64,000 bases of DNA from Brevibacterium linens ATCC 9172 (GTDB taxonomy: Bacteria; Actinomycetota; Actinomycetes; Actinomycetales; Brevibacteriaceae). Below, piece after piece: positions 35,764-44,388 of this stretch. A program made the translations under genes and the position numbers. Position 1 is the stretch's first letter, and every line of letters begins with the position of its first letter. The stretch spans positions 124,001-188,000 of the forward strand of contig NZ_FXYY01000004.1 in the NCBI RefSeq assembly GCF_900169165.1, written 5' to 3'. The notes under the pieces are model-generated. The model was not told the origin of the DNA. It did no database searches and saw only the letters and a list, made by a program, of their open reading frames with translations.

Positions 35764-36945
35764 GTGAGAGTAGCGATCATTGCAGAATCCTTCCTCCCCA
35801 ATATGAATGGGGTCACCCACTCACTCCTACGGGTCCTCGACCATCTGGCCGACCGCGGTGACGAGGTCCTCGTCATCGCTCCGGGCACGCGCAGGGACGG
35901 TCCGAAGGAGGTCGCCGGCGCCCGCATCGTCCGGGTTCCCTCGATCGCCTTGCCGAAGTATCGGCGCATCCGTGTGGCTCCCGGCGGCGTCACCCGCATC
36001 CGCCGGCTGCTGCAGCGCTTCGCCCCGGACGTCGTCCACCTGGCCAGCCCTTTCGTCCTCGGTTGGCGCGGGGTGCTGGCCGCCCAGGCGCTCAATCTGC
36101 CGACCGTGGCCATCTACCAGACCGAGGTTCCCGCCTATGCCGCCCGGTACGGCATGCACGGCATCGAAGCCATGCTGTGGAACCATGTGCGCAATATCCA
36201 CCAGCATTCCTCCCTGACGCTGGCCCCGTCGTCGTACACGATCGACCAGCTGGAAGGGCTCGGTGTCGCCGAGGTGGCCCTGTGGGCCCGTGGGGTCGAT
36301 TCCTCCCGCTTCGACCCGGGTCACCGGTCCGAGGCGTGGCGTCGAAGCGTTGCCCCGAATGGGGAGAAGATCATCGGCTTCGTCGGCAGGTTGGCCGCGG
36401 AGAAGCAGGTCGACGACCTTGCCGCGCTCACCGATCTGCCCGGGGCGAAGGTCGTCATCGTCGGCGACGGTCCCTGGCGGACGCGCCTGCAGCGGCTGCT
36501 GCCGGAGGCGCATTTCACCGGGTTCCTCGGCGGAGATGCCCTGGTCCAAGCGGTGGCGAGCTTCGACCTCATGGTCGCACCGGGCGAGCTCGAGACCTTC
36601 TGCCAGACCATCCAGGAGGCCATGGCCTCCGAGGTGCCGGTCATCGCTCCCGCCCGGGGCGGCCCGCTCGACCTCGTCGACTCCTCACGCACCGGGTGGC
36701 TCTACACCCCGAAGGACCTGCGTGCCATGCGAGCGCATGCGGCCGACCTCCTCGGCGACGAGGCGAAACGTCGGGCCTTCGGGGTCGCCGGCCGTGAGCA
36801 GGTGCAGGCGAGGAGTTGGAAGAGCGTGTGCTCACAGCTCGTCGGCCACTATTCGCGGGCGATCGAGAATCCCGCCCCGCAGGTGCTCGGCCGCGGGTTC
36901 AGCTCGATGGTCAACTCCGGGCTGGAGAACCCTCTGCCCTACTGA
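35764..36945 (+). CDS. GT4-family glycosyltransferase (mannosyltransferase-like)
   Basis: Retaining GT-B transferase. N-terminal VAIIAESFLPNMNGVTHSLL, IYQTEVPAYAARYG (about 120-133), GFVGRLAAEKQVDDL (about 203-217, donor phosphate site) and the ELETFCQTIQEAMASEVPVI segment (about 278, E-x7-E type) agree with GDP-mannose-dependent alpha-mannosyltransferases of actinobacteria (MgtA/PimB-like), acting on membrane glycolipids at the cytoplasmic face. Start is GTG at 35764. The C-terminal 25 residues are unusual. No pathway neighbours support a precise acceptor, so only the family is asserted. Confidence 0.87.
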   Translation: MRVAIIAESFLPNMNGVTHSLLRVLDHLADRGDEVLVIAPGTRRDGPKEVAGARIVRVPSIALPKYRRIRVAPGGVTRIRRLLQRFAPDVVHLASPFVLGWRGVLAAQALNLPTVAIYQTEVPAYAARYGMHGIEAMLWNHVRNIHQHSSLTLAPSSYTIDQLEGLGVAEVALWARGVDSSRFDPGHRSEAWRRSVAPNGEKIIGFVGRLAAEKQVDDLAALTDLPGAKVVIVGDGPWRTRLQRLLPEAHFTGFLGGDALVQAVASFDLMVAPGELETFCQTIQEAMASEVPVIAPARGGPLDLVDSSRTGWLYTPKDLRAMRAHAADLLGDEAKRRAFGVAGREQVQARSWKSVCSQLVGHYSRAIENPAPQVLGRGFSSMVNSGLENPLPY

Positions 36946-36982
36946 CAGTGCCCACGCTGCCTGACTGCCGGCGGGTCTTTCA

Positions 36983-37052
36983 CCGACCGCTCAGGTTACC
37001 GTCGCTGTATCAAGCTGTACCGTGAGCGCTCGACGCTGACGTGAGCGGTCGG
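36983..37052 (+). repeat. 70-bp dispersed palindromic element, copy A
   Basis: Ends are a perfect inverted repeat, CCGACCGCTCA (36983-36993) and TGAGCGGTCGG (37042-37052). The inner block GTCGCTGTATCAAGC is at 37001-37015 and an inner GAGCGCTCGAC at 37024-37034. Copies of identical length are at 38872-38941 and 59677-59746. It lies between two convergent genes. Confidence 0.85.
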
Positions 37053-37140
37053 CGAAAGCGCGAGCCGCTGAGGTGAGCGGTCGGCGAAAGCGCGAGCCGC
37101 TGAGGTGAGCGGTCGACGCTGAGGTGAGCGGTCGGCGCTG
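37041..37140 (+). repeat. 32-bp tandem array growing out of copy A
   Basis: The last 12 bp of copy A begin a tandem array: 32-bp units at 37041-37072 and 37073-37104 are identical, followed by shortened units at 37105-37123 and from 37124. Each starts GTGAGCGGTCG. The array stops about 15 bp before the end of the isochorismatase gene. Confidence 0.88.
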
Positions 37141-37154
37141 AAAAGCTGGTGCAC

Positions 37155-37721
37155 TCAGCCGAGATTCGCCGACCAGTCGGCGACGGTGAGCACTGCCGCC
37201 TGTTTGGGGAACACCTTCTCGGTGAGCACCTGGTGGACCTCGGGGTCGCGGTCGGCGCAGGCGTCGGAGAGCACCGTGAGTTCGAAGTCGAGATCGGCAG
37301 CCTGACGCACCGTCGAGAGCACGACACCGCTCGTGGCCACACCGGCGAGCACGAGCGACGTCGCCCCGTAGCCGCGCAGCAGCACTTCGAGGTCGCTGCC
37401 GGTGAAGGCGCTGATGCGGCGCTTCGTCACGATCGGTTCCCCTTGATGACGGTCAAGGGTGTCGTGGATGCTCGTCGAGGCATGCGCCTCATCGAGGTCA
37501 CCATGGGCGGCGATCTGCACGAACGATGCCGTTGCGGCCAACTCCGGGTGTCCCTCGCGCAGGGCCACCCGCACCCAGACGACGGGGATGTCGTGGCTGC
37601 GGGCCGCGGCGACGGCGTCCCGTGCGCGTTCGAGCACACCGGTCGCAGCGAAAGCCTCGTCGCCGGCGATGCCGTTCTGGAAGTCCATGGCCAACAGGAC
37701 GGTGTTCGCGGTGCCGGTCAT
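37155..37721 (-). CDS. Isochorismatase-fold hydrolase lacking the catalytic cysteine
   Basis: Cysteine-hydrolase/isochorismatase superfamily member of 188 residues. The catalytic Asp is in LAMDFQNGI (about residue 13) and the Lys in VTKRRISAFTGSDLE (about 98). The position normally held by the nucleophilic Cys reads LAGVATSGVVLSTVRQA (about 121-137), with Gly instead of Cys. That is compatible with vinyl-ether hydrolysis (isochorismatase-type) but not with nicotinamidase or amidase activity. Start at the second of two adjacent ATGs (37721) because GAAGGAG is correctly spaced for it. No siderophore or phenazine genes are near. Confidence 0.87.
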   Translation of the reverse strand: MTGTANTVLLAMDFQNGIAGDEAFAATGVLERARDAVAAARSHDIPVVWVRVALREGHPELAATASFVQIAAHGDLDEAHASTSIHDTLDRHQGEPIVTKRRISAFTGSDLEVLLRGYGATSLVLAGVATSGVVLSTVRQAADLDFELTVLSDACADRDPEVHQVLTEKVFPKQAAVLTVADWSANLG

Positions 37722-37829
37722 CATGTCTCCTTCGGTTCGGGTGGGGGTTCGTCCCCTCTGTCGCCGAGGCTACTCCCCATACCGGATGATCCGCTGAGAC
37801 CGATCTTCAGATGCGCTGGGTCTTCGGGT

Positions 37830-38762
37830 TCATCGTCCGATTGCCCGCCGAGCCGCTTCACCCAGGGCGCGGATCTGTCGCTGCAGATCACGGCCTGCCG
37901 ACTGGCCCGGAGCGAACAGTGCGCCGTTGTCGACCCAAAAACGCGCTGGTATCATGGATGGTGAAGCAACGTCATGCCCCGGGCTACCGGATAATCCCGG
38001 CCCTTGGGAAGACGGCCCCCTGGTGAATGCGGAAGCACCCAGGGGGTGCTTCATATTCAAGGGCTTTCCATCGACGGCATTGACCATCGTCAGCTTTCCC
38101 TCTCGCAGTGTCGGCTCAATGAATCTCGTATCGTCCCGGGCGAGGTTCCGCTGCACCGCCCATGACATCACGTCCGCCGACCACAACAGCGGTTCAGACC
38201 CCATTCGACCGTGGGCAAACGCCACATCGGAGTGAATCGCACCCGACCGGCGCAGCTTGTCGACGACCTGCTCATCAACAGAGTTGAGCTTCTGATCCCT
38301 GTTGTTGTCAGCGACGATCCCGCGCACGGCCTCGTCTCCGGTGCCGCTCGTGAGGTTGCGGACGAGCCGGTCCAGGCACAGCGCCCTGGCGCGAGCTATG
38401 TCTCTCCGAGCGTCACCTGCCATCGGCATCTTCACTGCGATGACGTTCCACACCGATTCCTCGGTGACCGCCTCGATCATCTCGACGATGTCACCACGGT
38501 CGACATCGCTTCCGCGGAACTTCCTGTTCGTGTGCCAATACGTTCCGCCGGCCACATCCACGAGTCGCTCGCGAACGGAGTCCAAGCGAGCAGATGAGAA
38601 GATGACCGCGGCCATCTGATAGAACGACACCTCCTGCCCGACTCTGTCCTCCCCCGCGACGGCCGGCTGCCTCATCGACTCGTCGATGAACGCGATCGGG
38701 TTCGGGGCAGCTGAGAGGTAGAACCTCTCCAGTGCAGGCGCCTGCAGGCTCGGGCTCGACAT
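37830..38762 (-). CDS. DUF3800-type protein
   Basis: No established function. The 310-residue product has the features of the DUF3800 group, which is predicted to have an RNase H-like fold: an early acidic strand IAFIDESMR (Asp27, Glu28), a following hydrophobic strand YQMAAVIF, ADNNRDQKLNSVDEQVV near 185 and a late SADVMSWAVQRNL helix near 230. The start at 38762 (MSSPSLQAP) is chosen by GCGGAG upstream; the longer frame to 38840 runs into a hairpin. The last 60 residues (HPLGASAFTRGPSSQGPGL and onward) are coded by the structured segment 37962-38053 and are Ser/Pro/Gly-rich. It stands between unrelated genes, suggesting an accessory insertion. Confidence 0.75.
   Translation of the reverse strand: MSSPSLQAPALERFYLSAAPNPIAFIDESMRQPAVAGEDRVGQEVSFYQMAAVIFSSARLDSVRERLVDVAGGTYWHTNRKFRGSDVDRGDIVEMIEAVTEESVWNVIAVKMPMAGDARRDIARARALCLDRLVRNLTSGTGDEAVRGIVADNNRDQKLNSVDEQVVDKLRRSGAIHSDVAFAHGRMGSEPLLWSADVMSWAVQRNLARDDTRFIEPTLREGKLTMVNAVDGKPLNMKHPLGASAFTRGPSSQGPGLSGSPGHDVASPSMIPARFWVDNGALFAPGQSAGRDLQRQIRALGEAARRAIGR
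37962..38053. ncRNA. Structured segment, candidate DUF3800-associated RNA
   Basis: Plus-strand coordinates: P1 TGAAGCA (37962-37968) with TGCTTCA (38047-38053); P2 CCCCCTGG (38016-38023) with CCAGGGGG (38039-38046); P3 GGGC-CCG (37981-37989) with CGG-GCCC (37998-38003). P1 encloses P2 and P3, a three-way junction with P1 and P2 directly stacked. A competing hairpin AAGCACCC (38033-38040) / GGGTGCTT (38044-38051) would break P1 and P2. All lies within the DUF3800 reading frame. Either strand could carry it. From memory, families of conserved RNA motifs named after DUF3800 have been reported beside such genes; membership here is untested. Confidence 0.55.
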
Positions 38763-38820
38763 GGCTCCGCTCTCATCCGAAACAGCTGTCCGTTTTCGAC
38801 AACGTGCGACGAACACTACG

Positions 38821-38845
38821 GGGCGGTGCTGACACAGCACCGCCC
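38821..38845. terminator. Perfect hairpin upstream of the DUF3800 gene
   Basis: GGGCGGTGCTG (38821-38831) and CAGCACCGCCC (38835-38845) form an 11-bp stem with loop ACA, followed on the plus strand by CGCCGGCTTTT. It separates the biotin transporter operon from the DUF3800 gene; both are on the minus strand, so it probably ends the bioN transcript. Confidence 0.7.
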
Positions 38846-38871
38846 CGCCGGCTTTTCATTCACACGCTTCG

Positions 38872-38941
38872 CCGAGAGCTCAAGTCCGCGTCGTTGTATC
38901 AAGCTGTGCGATGAGCGATCGACGGCAACTCGAGCGGTCGA
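38872..38941 (+). repeat. 70-bp dispersed palindromic element, copy B
   Basis: Same length and orientation as copies A and C. Core GTCGTTGTATCAAGC at 38890-38904; right end CGAGCGGTCGA is close to the others, the left end CCGAGAGCTC is diverged. Lies 9 bp past the bioN stop. Confidence 0.8.
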
Positions 38942-38950
38942 TGGAGACGA

Positions 38951-39601
38951 TCAGTCCACGATGCCGCGGGCATCGAGTGCCCGACCGGTGTCCTGCGCGT
39001 ATTTCACCGACCGCAGGATCGCCGGCACCACTCGGGCCTTGATGCTCGAGTCCAGTCCCCTGGCTCGGGCGGCGCGTTCGGCCTCGCCGAGCAGACCGGA
39101 GATATGCGAGATCGCCCGGACCATGAGGCTCGCGGTCAGTGCGATCGCCTCGGTGTTCGCGCCGACGAAGCGCAAGGGTGAGACCAGCACCGTGAACGTG
39201 TCGAGCAGCTGCGCCACCGACGTCGTCAGGGTGAGGATCAGGGCCGCCTGCACACAGGCGAACACGGTCCCGCCGACGGCCAGACCCGACTCCACGGACC
39301 CGAAGAGGTACTGCAGCCCCATGACGATGGCCACGAGCACCGCCACATAGATCCATGTGCGCAGGAAGTGCGTCACCCGCAGCCGGGCGGTGAAGCCGAC
39401 GACGACGAGGACAGCGAACATCGACCAGTTGATCGCCGCGTCGCGGAAGATGAGCGCGACGATGCCGATAACGGCGATCACCGCCAGCTTCACCCCCGTC
39501 GGCACCGAATGCAGCCATCCCCGAGGATGCGCCACCTTCCCGAAGAGCTGCGGCCTGGCCTTGATGCCGGCGTTCGTCCGCCACGTCACCGACCGGGTCA
39601 T
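38951..39601 (-). CDS. bioN: Biotin ECF transporter T component
   Basis: Transmembrane coupling protein of an energy-coupling factor importer. Six or so hydrophobic helices (residues about 36-160) and the two EcfT Ala-Arg-Gly motifs, AARARGLD (about 183-190) and ALDARGIVD (at the C-terminus), which contact the ATPase. 216 residues. Start overlaps the bioM stop by 4 nt. Biotin specificity is assigned from the bioY gene in the same operon. Confidence 0.92.
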   Translation of the reverse strand: MTRSVTWRTNAGIKARPQLFGKVAHPRGWLHSVPTGVKLAVIAVIGIVALIFRDAAINWSMFAVLVVVGFTARLRVTHFLRTWIYVAVLVAIVMGLQYLFGSVESGLAVGGTVFACVQAALILTLTTSVAQLLDTFTVLVSPLRFVGANTEAIALTASLMVRAISHISGLLGEAERAARARGLDSSIKARVVPAILRSVKYAQDTGRALDARGIVD

Positions 39602-40326
39602 GGCGTATCGCTCATGATGAGGTTCCGGTAGGCGGCGACCGCCTCGGCGGGGGTGGAATCAGCAGCGATCCGACCGTCGTCGACGACGATCGCGCGCTCG
39701 GCGATCTGCGCGAACTCGAGGTCATGGGTGGTGAGGATGATGCGCACCCCGCGCCTGGACACGAGATTCTGCAGATGCACGCGCAGACGCTCCTGGTTGC
39801 GCAGGTCGAGCAGCGTCGTCGGCTCGTCGAGGACGAGGATCTGCGGATCGACCGCGAGCACCGCGGCCAGGGCCACGAGCTGACGCTGACCGCCGGAGAG
39901 TTCGTAGACGCTGCGTTCGGCGAGGTCGGCGATGCCGAGCTCGTCGAGCACCGCCAGGGCCGCGGCCCGCCGCTCACGCTTGGGCACGGACTTGCGCAGG
40001 GACAGCTCGATGTCCTCGATCGGGGTCGGCATGACCAGCTGCGCGGCCGGATCGGTGAAGACGAAACCGACGCGAGAGCGCACCTTCGCCGGCTGCCGGC
40101 GCGGGTCGATACCGTCGACGAGGACCTCGCCGGCATTCGCGGTGACCAGCCCGTTGAACAGCTGCAGCAGGGTCGATTTGCCCGAACCGTTGGCGCCGAT
40201 GACGGCGACGACATCCTCGGTGAGGGTGAGGGTGATGTGTGTGAGGATCGGGCGCACGACATCGCCGTCGGGTCCGTCGTCGATGACTCCGACGCCGACG
40301 TCGCTCAACCGGATCTCACGTGTCAC
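39598..40326 (-). CDS. bioM: Biotin ECF transporter ATP-binding protein
   Basis: Single ATPase of the BioMNY system. Walker A GANGSGKSTLLQLFNG (about residues 39-54), signature LSGGQRQLVALAAVL (about 138-152), Walker B ILVLDEPTTLLD (about 158-169). 242 residues. Only one ATPase gene is present, as usual for dedicated BioMNY transporters, so it acts as a homodimer. Overlaps bioY and bioN by 4 nt each. Confidence 0.93.
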   Translation of the reverse strand: MTREIRLSDVGVGVIDDGPDGDVVRPILTHITLTLTEDVVAVIGANGSGKSTLLQLFNGLVTANAGEVLVDGIDPRRQPAKVRSRVGFVFTDPAAQLVMPTPIEDIELSLRKSVPKRERRAAALAVLDELGIADLAERSVYELSGGQRQLVALAAVLAVDPQILVLDEPTTLLDLRNQERLRVHLQNLVSRRGVRIILTTHDLEFAQIAERAIVVDDGRIAADSTPAEAVAAYRNLIMSDTP

Positions 40327-40979
40327 TTCGCGTCCCGCTCCTGACCGGTCGCCGCCGATTCCACGCTGATGCCGCGACGACGCAGCACATCGGGGAACGC
40401 ACGGTGGATGAGCACCGCCACCGAGGCGGCCAGGATGTTCTTGACAATGTCACCGGGCCAGTAGGCGAGGTCCGCGACCGCGGCGACGCCGAGCGGCAGA
40501 TCACCGTTGATCGACATGCCGAGGATCCCCAGCGGGTGGTTGAGCAGGAGGCTGCCGCCGAAGCCGCCGAGGAACAGCACCACACCGAGCTTCATTCCGC
40601 TGAAGCGGCGCACGGCCCAGCGGGCGATGAGGCCGGCGAGCAGTGCGTAGAGGGCGAAGGATAGGATATAGCCGGCGCTGGGGCCGGCGAGGACGCCGAT
40701 TCCGCCGCGCATCCCCGAGAAGATCGGGAGTCCGATGAGCCCGAGGACGACGTAGAGCAGGGTGGCTGAGAAGCCGCGCCAGGGTCCGAGCACCATCCCG
40801 CACAGGGCGATAGCGAAGGTCTGCAGGGTGATCGGCACACCGAGGGGACCGACCGGGACCGGCGGCATCATCGCGAAGGCGGCGAGCATCGCCGCGAATA
40901 CTGCGACGAGGGCGATATCGCTGCCGGCCGAGCGAGGACGGGTGATTCCCGCCGAGGTGGTGCTGTGGGTCGGTGTCAT
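40323..40979 (-). CDS. bioY: Biotin transporter S component BioY
   Basis: Membrane biotin-binding subunit with about six helices; PVPVGPLGVPITLQTFAIAL (about residues 43-62) is the BioY signature, and the GLPIFSGMRGGIGVLAGPSAG segment with GPxxGY follows near 90-110. 218 residues, slightly long at both ends. Start at 40979 has GGAG at correct distance; the open frame extends upstream to 41129 but would run across the operator. First gene of the bioY-bioM-bioN operon. No biotin synthesis genes are in the window. Confidence 0.94.
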   Translation of the reverse strand: MTPTHSTTSAGITRPRSAGSDIALVAVFAAMLAAFAMMPPVPVGPLGVPITLQTFAIALCGMVLGPWRGFSATLLYVVLGLIGLPIFSGMRGGIGVLAGPSAGYILSFALYALLAGLIARWAVRRFSGMKLGVVLFLGGFGGSLLLNHPLGILGMSINGDLPLGVAAVADLAYWPGDIVKNILAASVAVLIHRAFPDVLRRRGISVESAATGQERDAK

Positions 40980-41051
40980 GAGTACTCCATCGGTCGTGAT
41001 CCTCCCCGACCGGGATCGGGGACGCTCGAGGCGGCCCCGAGCACCCTCCCA

Positions 41052-41072
41052 CTGTAACTGAACGGTGTTCAG
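41052..41072 (-). promoter_or_regulatory. bioY promoter with BioQ-like operator
   Basis: CTGAAC (41058-41063) and GTTCAG (41067-41072) form a perfect 15-bp palindrome with a 3-bp centre. This matches the TGAAC-N3-GTTAC-type site described for the TetR-family biotin regulator BioQ of corynebacteria. Immediately adjacent on the minus strand is TACAGT (41057-41052), a plausible -10, so a bound regulator would block RNA polymerase. Match made from memory. Confidence 0.65.
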
Positions 41073-41161
41073 GAACGGTAGTCGGGGTCCCGGTCGGGGC
41101 CGCCTCGGCGAGGGTGTCCGCACGTTCACGTGCGCAGGACCCCCTCAACGGTCGCGGAGGA

Positions 41162-42745
<1,584 letters not shown>

Positions 42746-42751
42746 GATCCA

Positions 42752-42787
42752 ATTCTAAGCGTCGGCGACCGGACGCCCGAATTCGGG
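42752..42787 (-). promoter_or_regulatory. guaA promoter, possibly leaderless, with palindrome
   Basis: TAGAAT (minus strand, 42757-42752) is a good -10 whose predicted start falls on the guaA ATG. About 20 bp further upstream is a perfect 12-bp palindrome CCCGAATTCGGG (42776-42787) in the -35 area, a candidate operator. Confidence 0.5.
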
Positions 42788-42805
42788 TCAGACGGCCATC
42801 TCAGT

Positions 42806-42941
42806 GCGGTTGCGCACGCATCGACGAGCCACCTCGGTGAGGGTGGGAGACGAGGGCACGGTCGCCTCGGTGGGGGGTGAACTGGGCCGGCCTCACCACC
42901 GCGGTTGCGCACGGATCGGTGGGCCACCTCGGGGAGGTGGG
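42806..42941. repeat. 41-bp direct repeat between guaA and the DUF3817 gene
   Basis: Two copies (42806-42846 and 42901-42941) share GCGGTTGCGCACG and GCCACCTCGG blocks, about 85 percent identical. The second ends just before the stop of the DUF3817 gene. The 203-bp gap otherwise contains the guaA promoter. Confidence 0.75.
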
Positions 42942-42948
42942 TTCTGTC

Positions 42949-43386
42949 TTAGGACTTGGGGGCGACGACGACGGCGGCTTCGAGCTCCGCGTCGACCTGG
43001 CGGTGGATGCGACGTTCGAGGATGAACGACATCACGGGCACGACGCCGGCCAGGGCGAGGATGAGGTAGCGGCCGAGGCTCCAGCGCATCTGCTGATTGA
43101 GCCAGAAGCAGCCGATGAGGTAGACGACGTAGCACCAGCCGTGGCAGATCGCGATGGCCGCGGCGAGGTTGAAGCCGCCGAAATTCAGGGCGGTGGCCGG
43201 GTCGGCGGCGATGAGGTACTTGTAGATCATCTCGACCGTGAGGATGAGCAGCATCGTGCCGGTGATGAACGCCATCACACGGTAGAACTTCAGCGCATTG
43301 CGCGCGGAGGTGAAGCGTTTGACGCTCCACACGTCGTTCTCGTCGAAATCGGGGCGGGAGTCCAAGGACTCGTGTTCTTCGCTCAC
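42949..43386 (-). CDS. DUF3817 membrane protein
   Basis: Function unknown. 145 residues with three to four membrane helices (about 35-53, 68-90, 100-120) and the DUF3817 layout, RNALKFYRVMAFITG, AAAIAICHGWCYVVYLIG with invariant HG, and RWSLGRYLILALAGVVPVMSF. A family common in actinobacteria and normally found beside guaB-related or SURF1 genes, as here (2-nt gap to SURF1). Confidence 0.88.
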   Translation of the reverse strand: MSEEHESLDSRPDFDENDVWSVKRFTSARNALKFYRVMAFITGTMLLILTVEMIYKYLIAADPATALNFGGFNLAAAIAICHGWCYVVYLIGCFWLNQQMRWSLGRYLILALAGVVPVMSFILERRIHRQVDAELEAAVVVAPKS

Positions 43387-43388
43387 GC

Positions 43389-44387
43389 TCAGTTTCCTCC
43401 GGTCGTGGAAGTGTCGGTCGGTTCGGATGTCTTTCCGGGCGTCTTCCCGGCCTTCTTTCCGGGTGTCTTCCCCGGCTTCTTCCCACCGTGACGATGGGCC
43501 GGCAGTCCGGTCAGTCCGGACATCACCTCGGGGTCGATGGTCGCGTCGCCTGCGGGTTTGACGACAACATACTCGACGCGCTTCTCCGAATCCTGGGAGT
43601 CCTCGTCGAGGCGGCGCCGGACGAAGTCGTCACGCAGCAACTGGACCCACATGTAGAGGGCCATGGCTGCGAAGATGATCCATTCGAGGGCGTAGACCGC
43701 CGACTGCAGATCGAATCCGCCCTCGTCGCGCGTGGTCGTCGTCGGTACCTGTTCGAGGCCGTCGGTGCCCACCGAGGCGGCCGCGCCGTCGGCGGTTTCG
43801 GGGATGAGGAACCCGGAGTAGGTGAGCAGGTCGGGGAACAGATTGATGATCTGCGAGGTCGAGACCGTGTGCACCTGACCCTCGGGCAGGTCATTGCCCT
43901 CGACGGGGCCTTCGATGGGCCCGATCCGCGCGGTCAGTTCGACCTGGCCGTCCCGGGCCTCGGAGGTCATCGCCGTATCCTCGTCGGTGGTGAAACCGCG
44001 GACGACGGGGATCGCGATCGTCTTCTCATCGGCGTTCGCGACCTTGACACCCTCACCGAGGTGGCCCCCGTCCGGGGCGAACATCGTCACGACCCAATAT
44101 CCGGAGTCCCCGTCCTGGACGCGTCCGGGGATGACGACCTGAGCGTCGGGGATCCAGTGTCCTGACAGGCTGACCCGCTGGTCGGCGAGGATGCCGGGCA
44201 TCGGGGCCTGGGCGTCCATGACGTCGTTGAAGTCCTTGAGCTCATCGACTTCAGCGGATTCCGTGACGTCGTTCTTGTGCTGGGCGCGGTCGACCTGCCA
44301 CGCGGAGAGTCCGACGAAGCAGGTGACGAGCACCAGGACGAGGAGCAGGGACCCCAGCCATTTGGGGGTCAGTGCCAGGCGGAACAG
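43389..44387 (-). CDS. SURF1-family protein with probable CTG start
   Basis: SURF1 proteins help cytochrome c oxidase assembly. N-terminal helix RLALTPKWLGSLLLVLVLV, the following SAWQVDRAQHK and GHWIPDAQVVIPGR segments, and a second helix near the C-terminus (ALEWIIFAAMALYMWVQLL) fit the family. After it come 85 residues rich in Lys/Pro/Gly (GKTPGKKAGKTPGK). No in-frame ATG, GTG or TTG exists at the expected position: the frame upstream is open but is only the shadow of the IMP dehydrogenase gene. A CTG at 44387, one nt after that gene's TGA and preceded by GGTGG, gives a family-like N-terminus. Translation is probably coupled. Confidence 0.8.
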   Translation of the reverse strand: MFRLALTPKWLGSLLLVLVLVTCFVGLSAWQVDRAQHKNDVTESAEVDELKDFNDVMDAQAPMPGILADQRVSLSGHWIPDAQVVIPGRVQDGDSGYWVVTMFAPDGGHLGEGVKVANADEKTIAIPVVRGFTTDEDTAMTSEARDGQVELTARIGPIEGPVEGNDLPEGQVHTVSTSQIINLFPDLLTYSGFLIPETADGAAASVGTDGLEQVPTTTTRDEGGFDLQSAVYALEWIIFAAMALYMWVQLLRDDFVRRRLDEDSQDSEKRVEYVVVKPAGDATIDPEVMSGLTGLPAHRHGGKKPGKTPGKKAGKTPGKTSEPTDTSTTGGN

Positions 44388-44388
44388 A

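Noticed and set aside
37041-37140. CRISPR array or integron site
   Set aside because: Units are contiguous without unique spacers and derive from the end of the 70-bp element.
37940-38060. tRNA gene
   Set aside because: Helices are present but do not fit a cloverleaf and there is no TTCGA-type T-loop or CCA acceptor arrangement.
38763-38840. Longer start of the DUF3800 gene
   Set aside because: It would begin inside the terminator hairpin and add Cys/Arg-rich residues with no family support.
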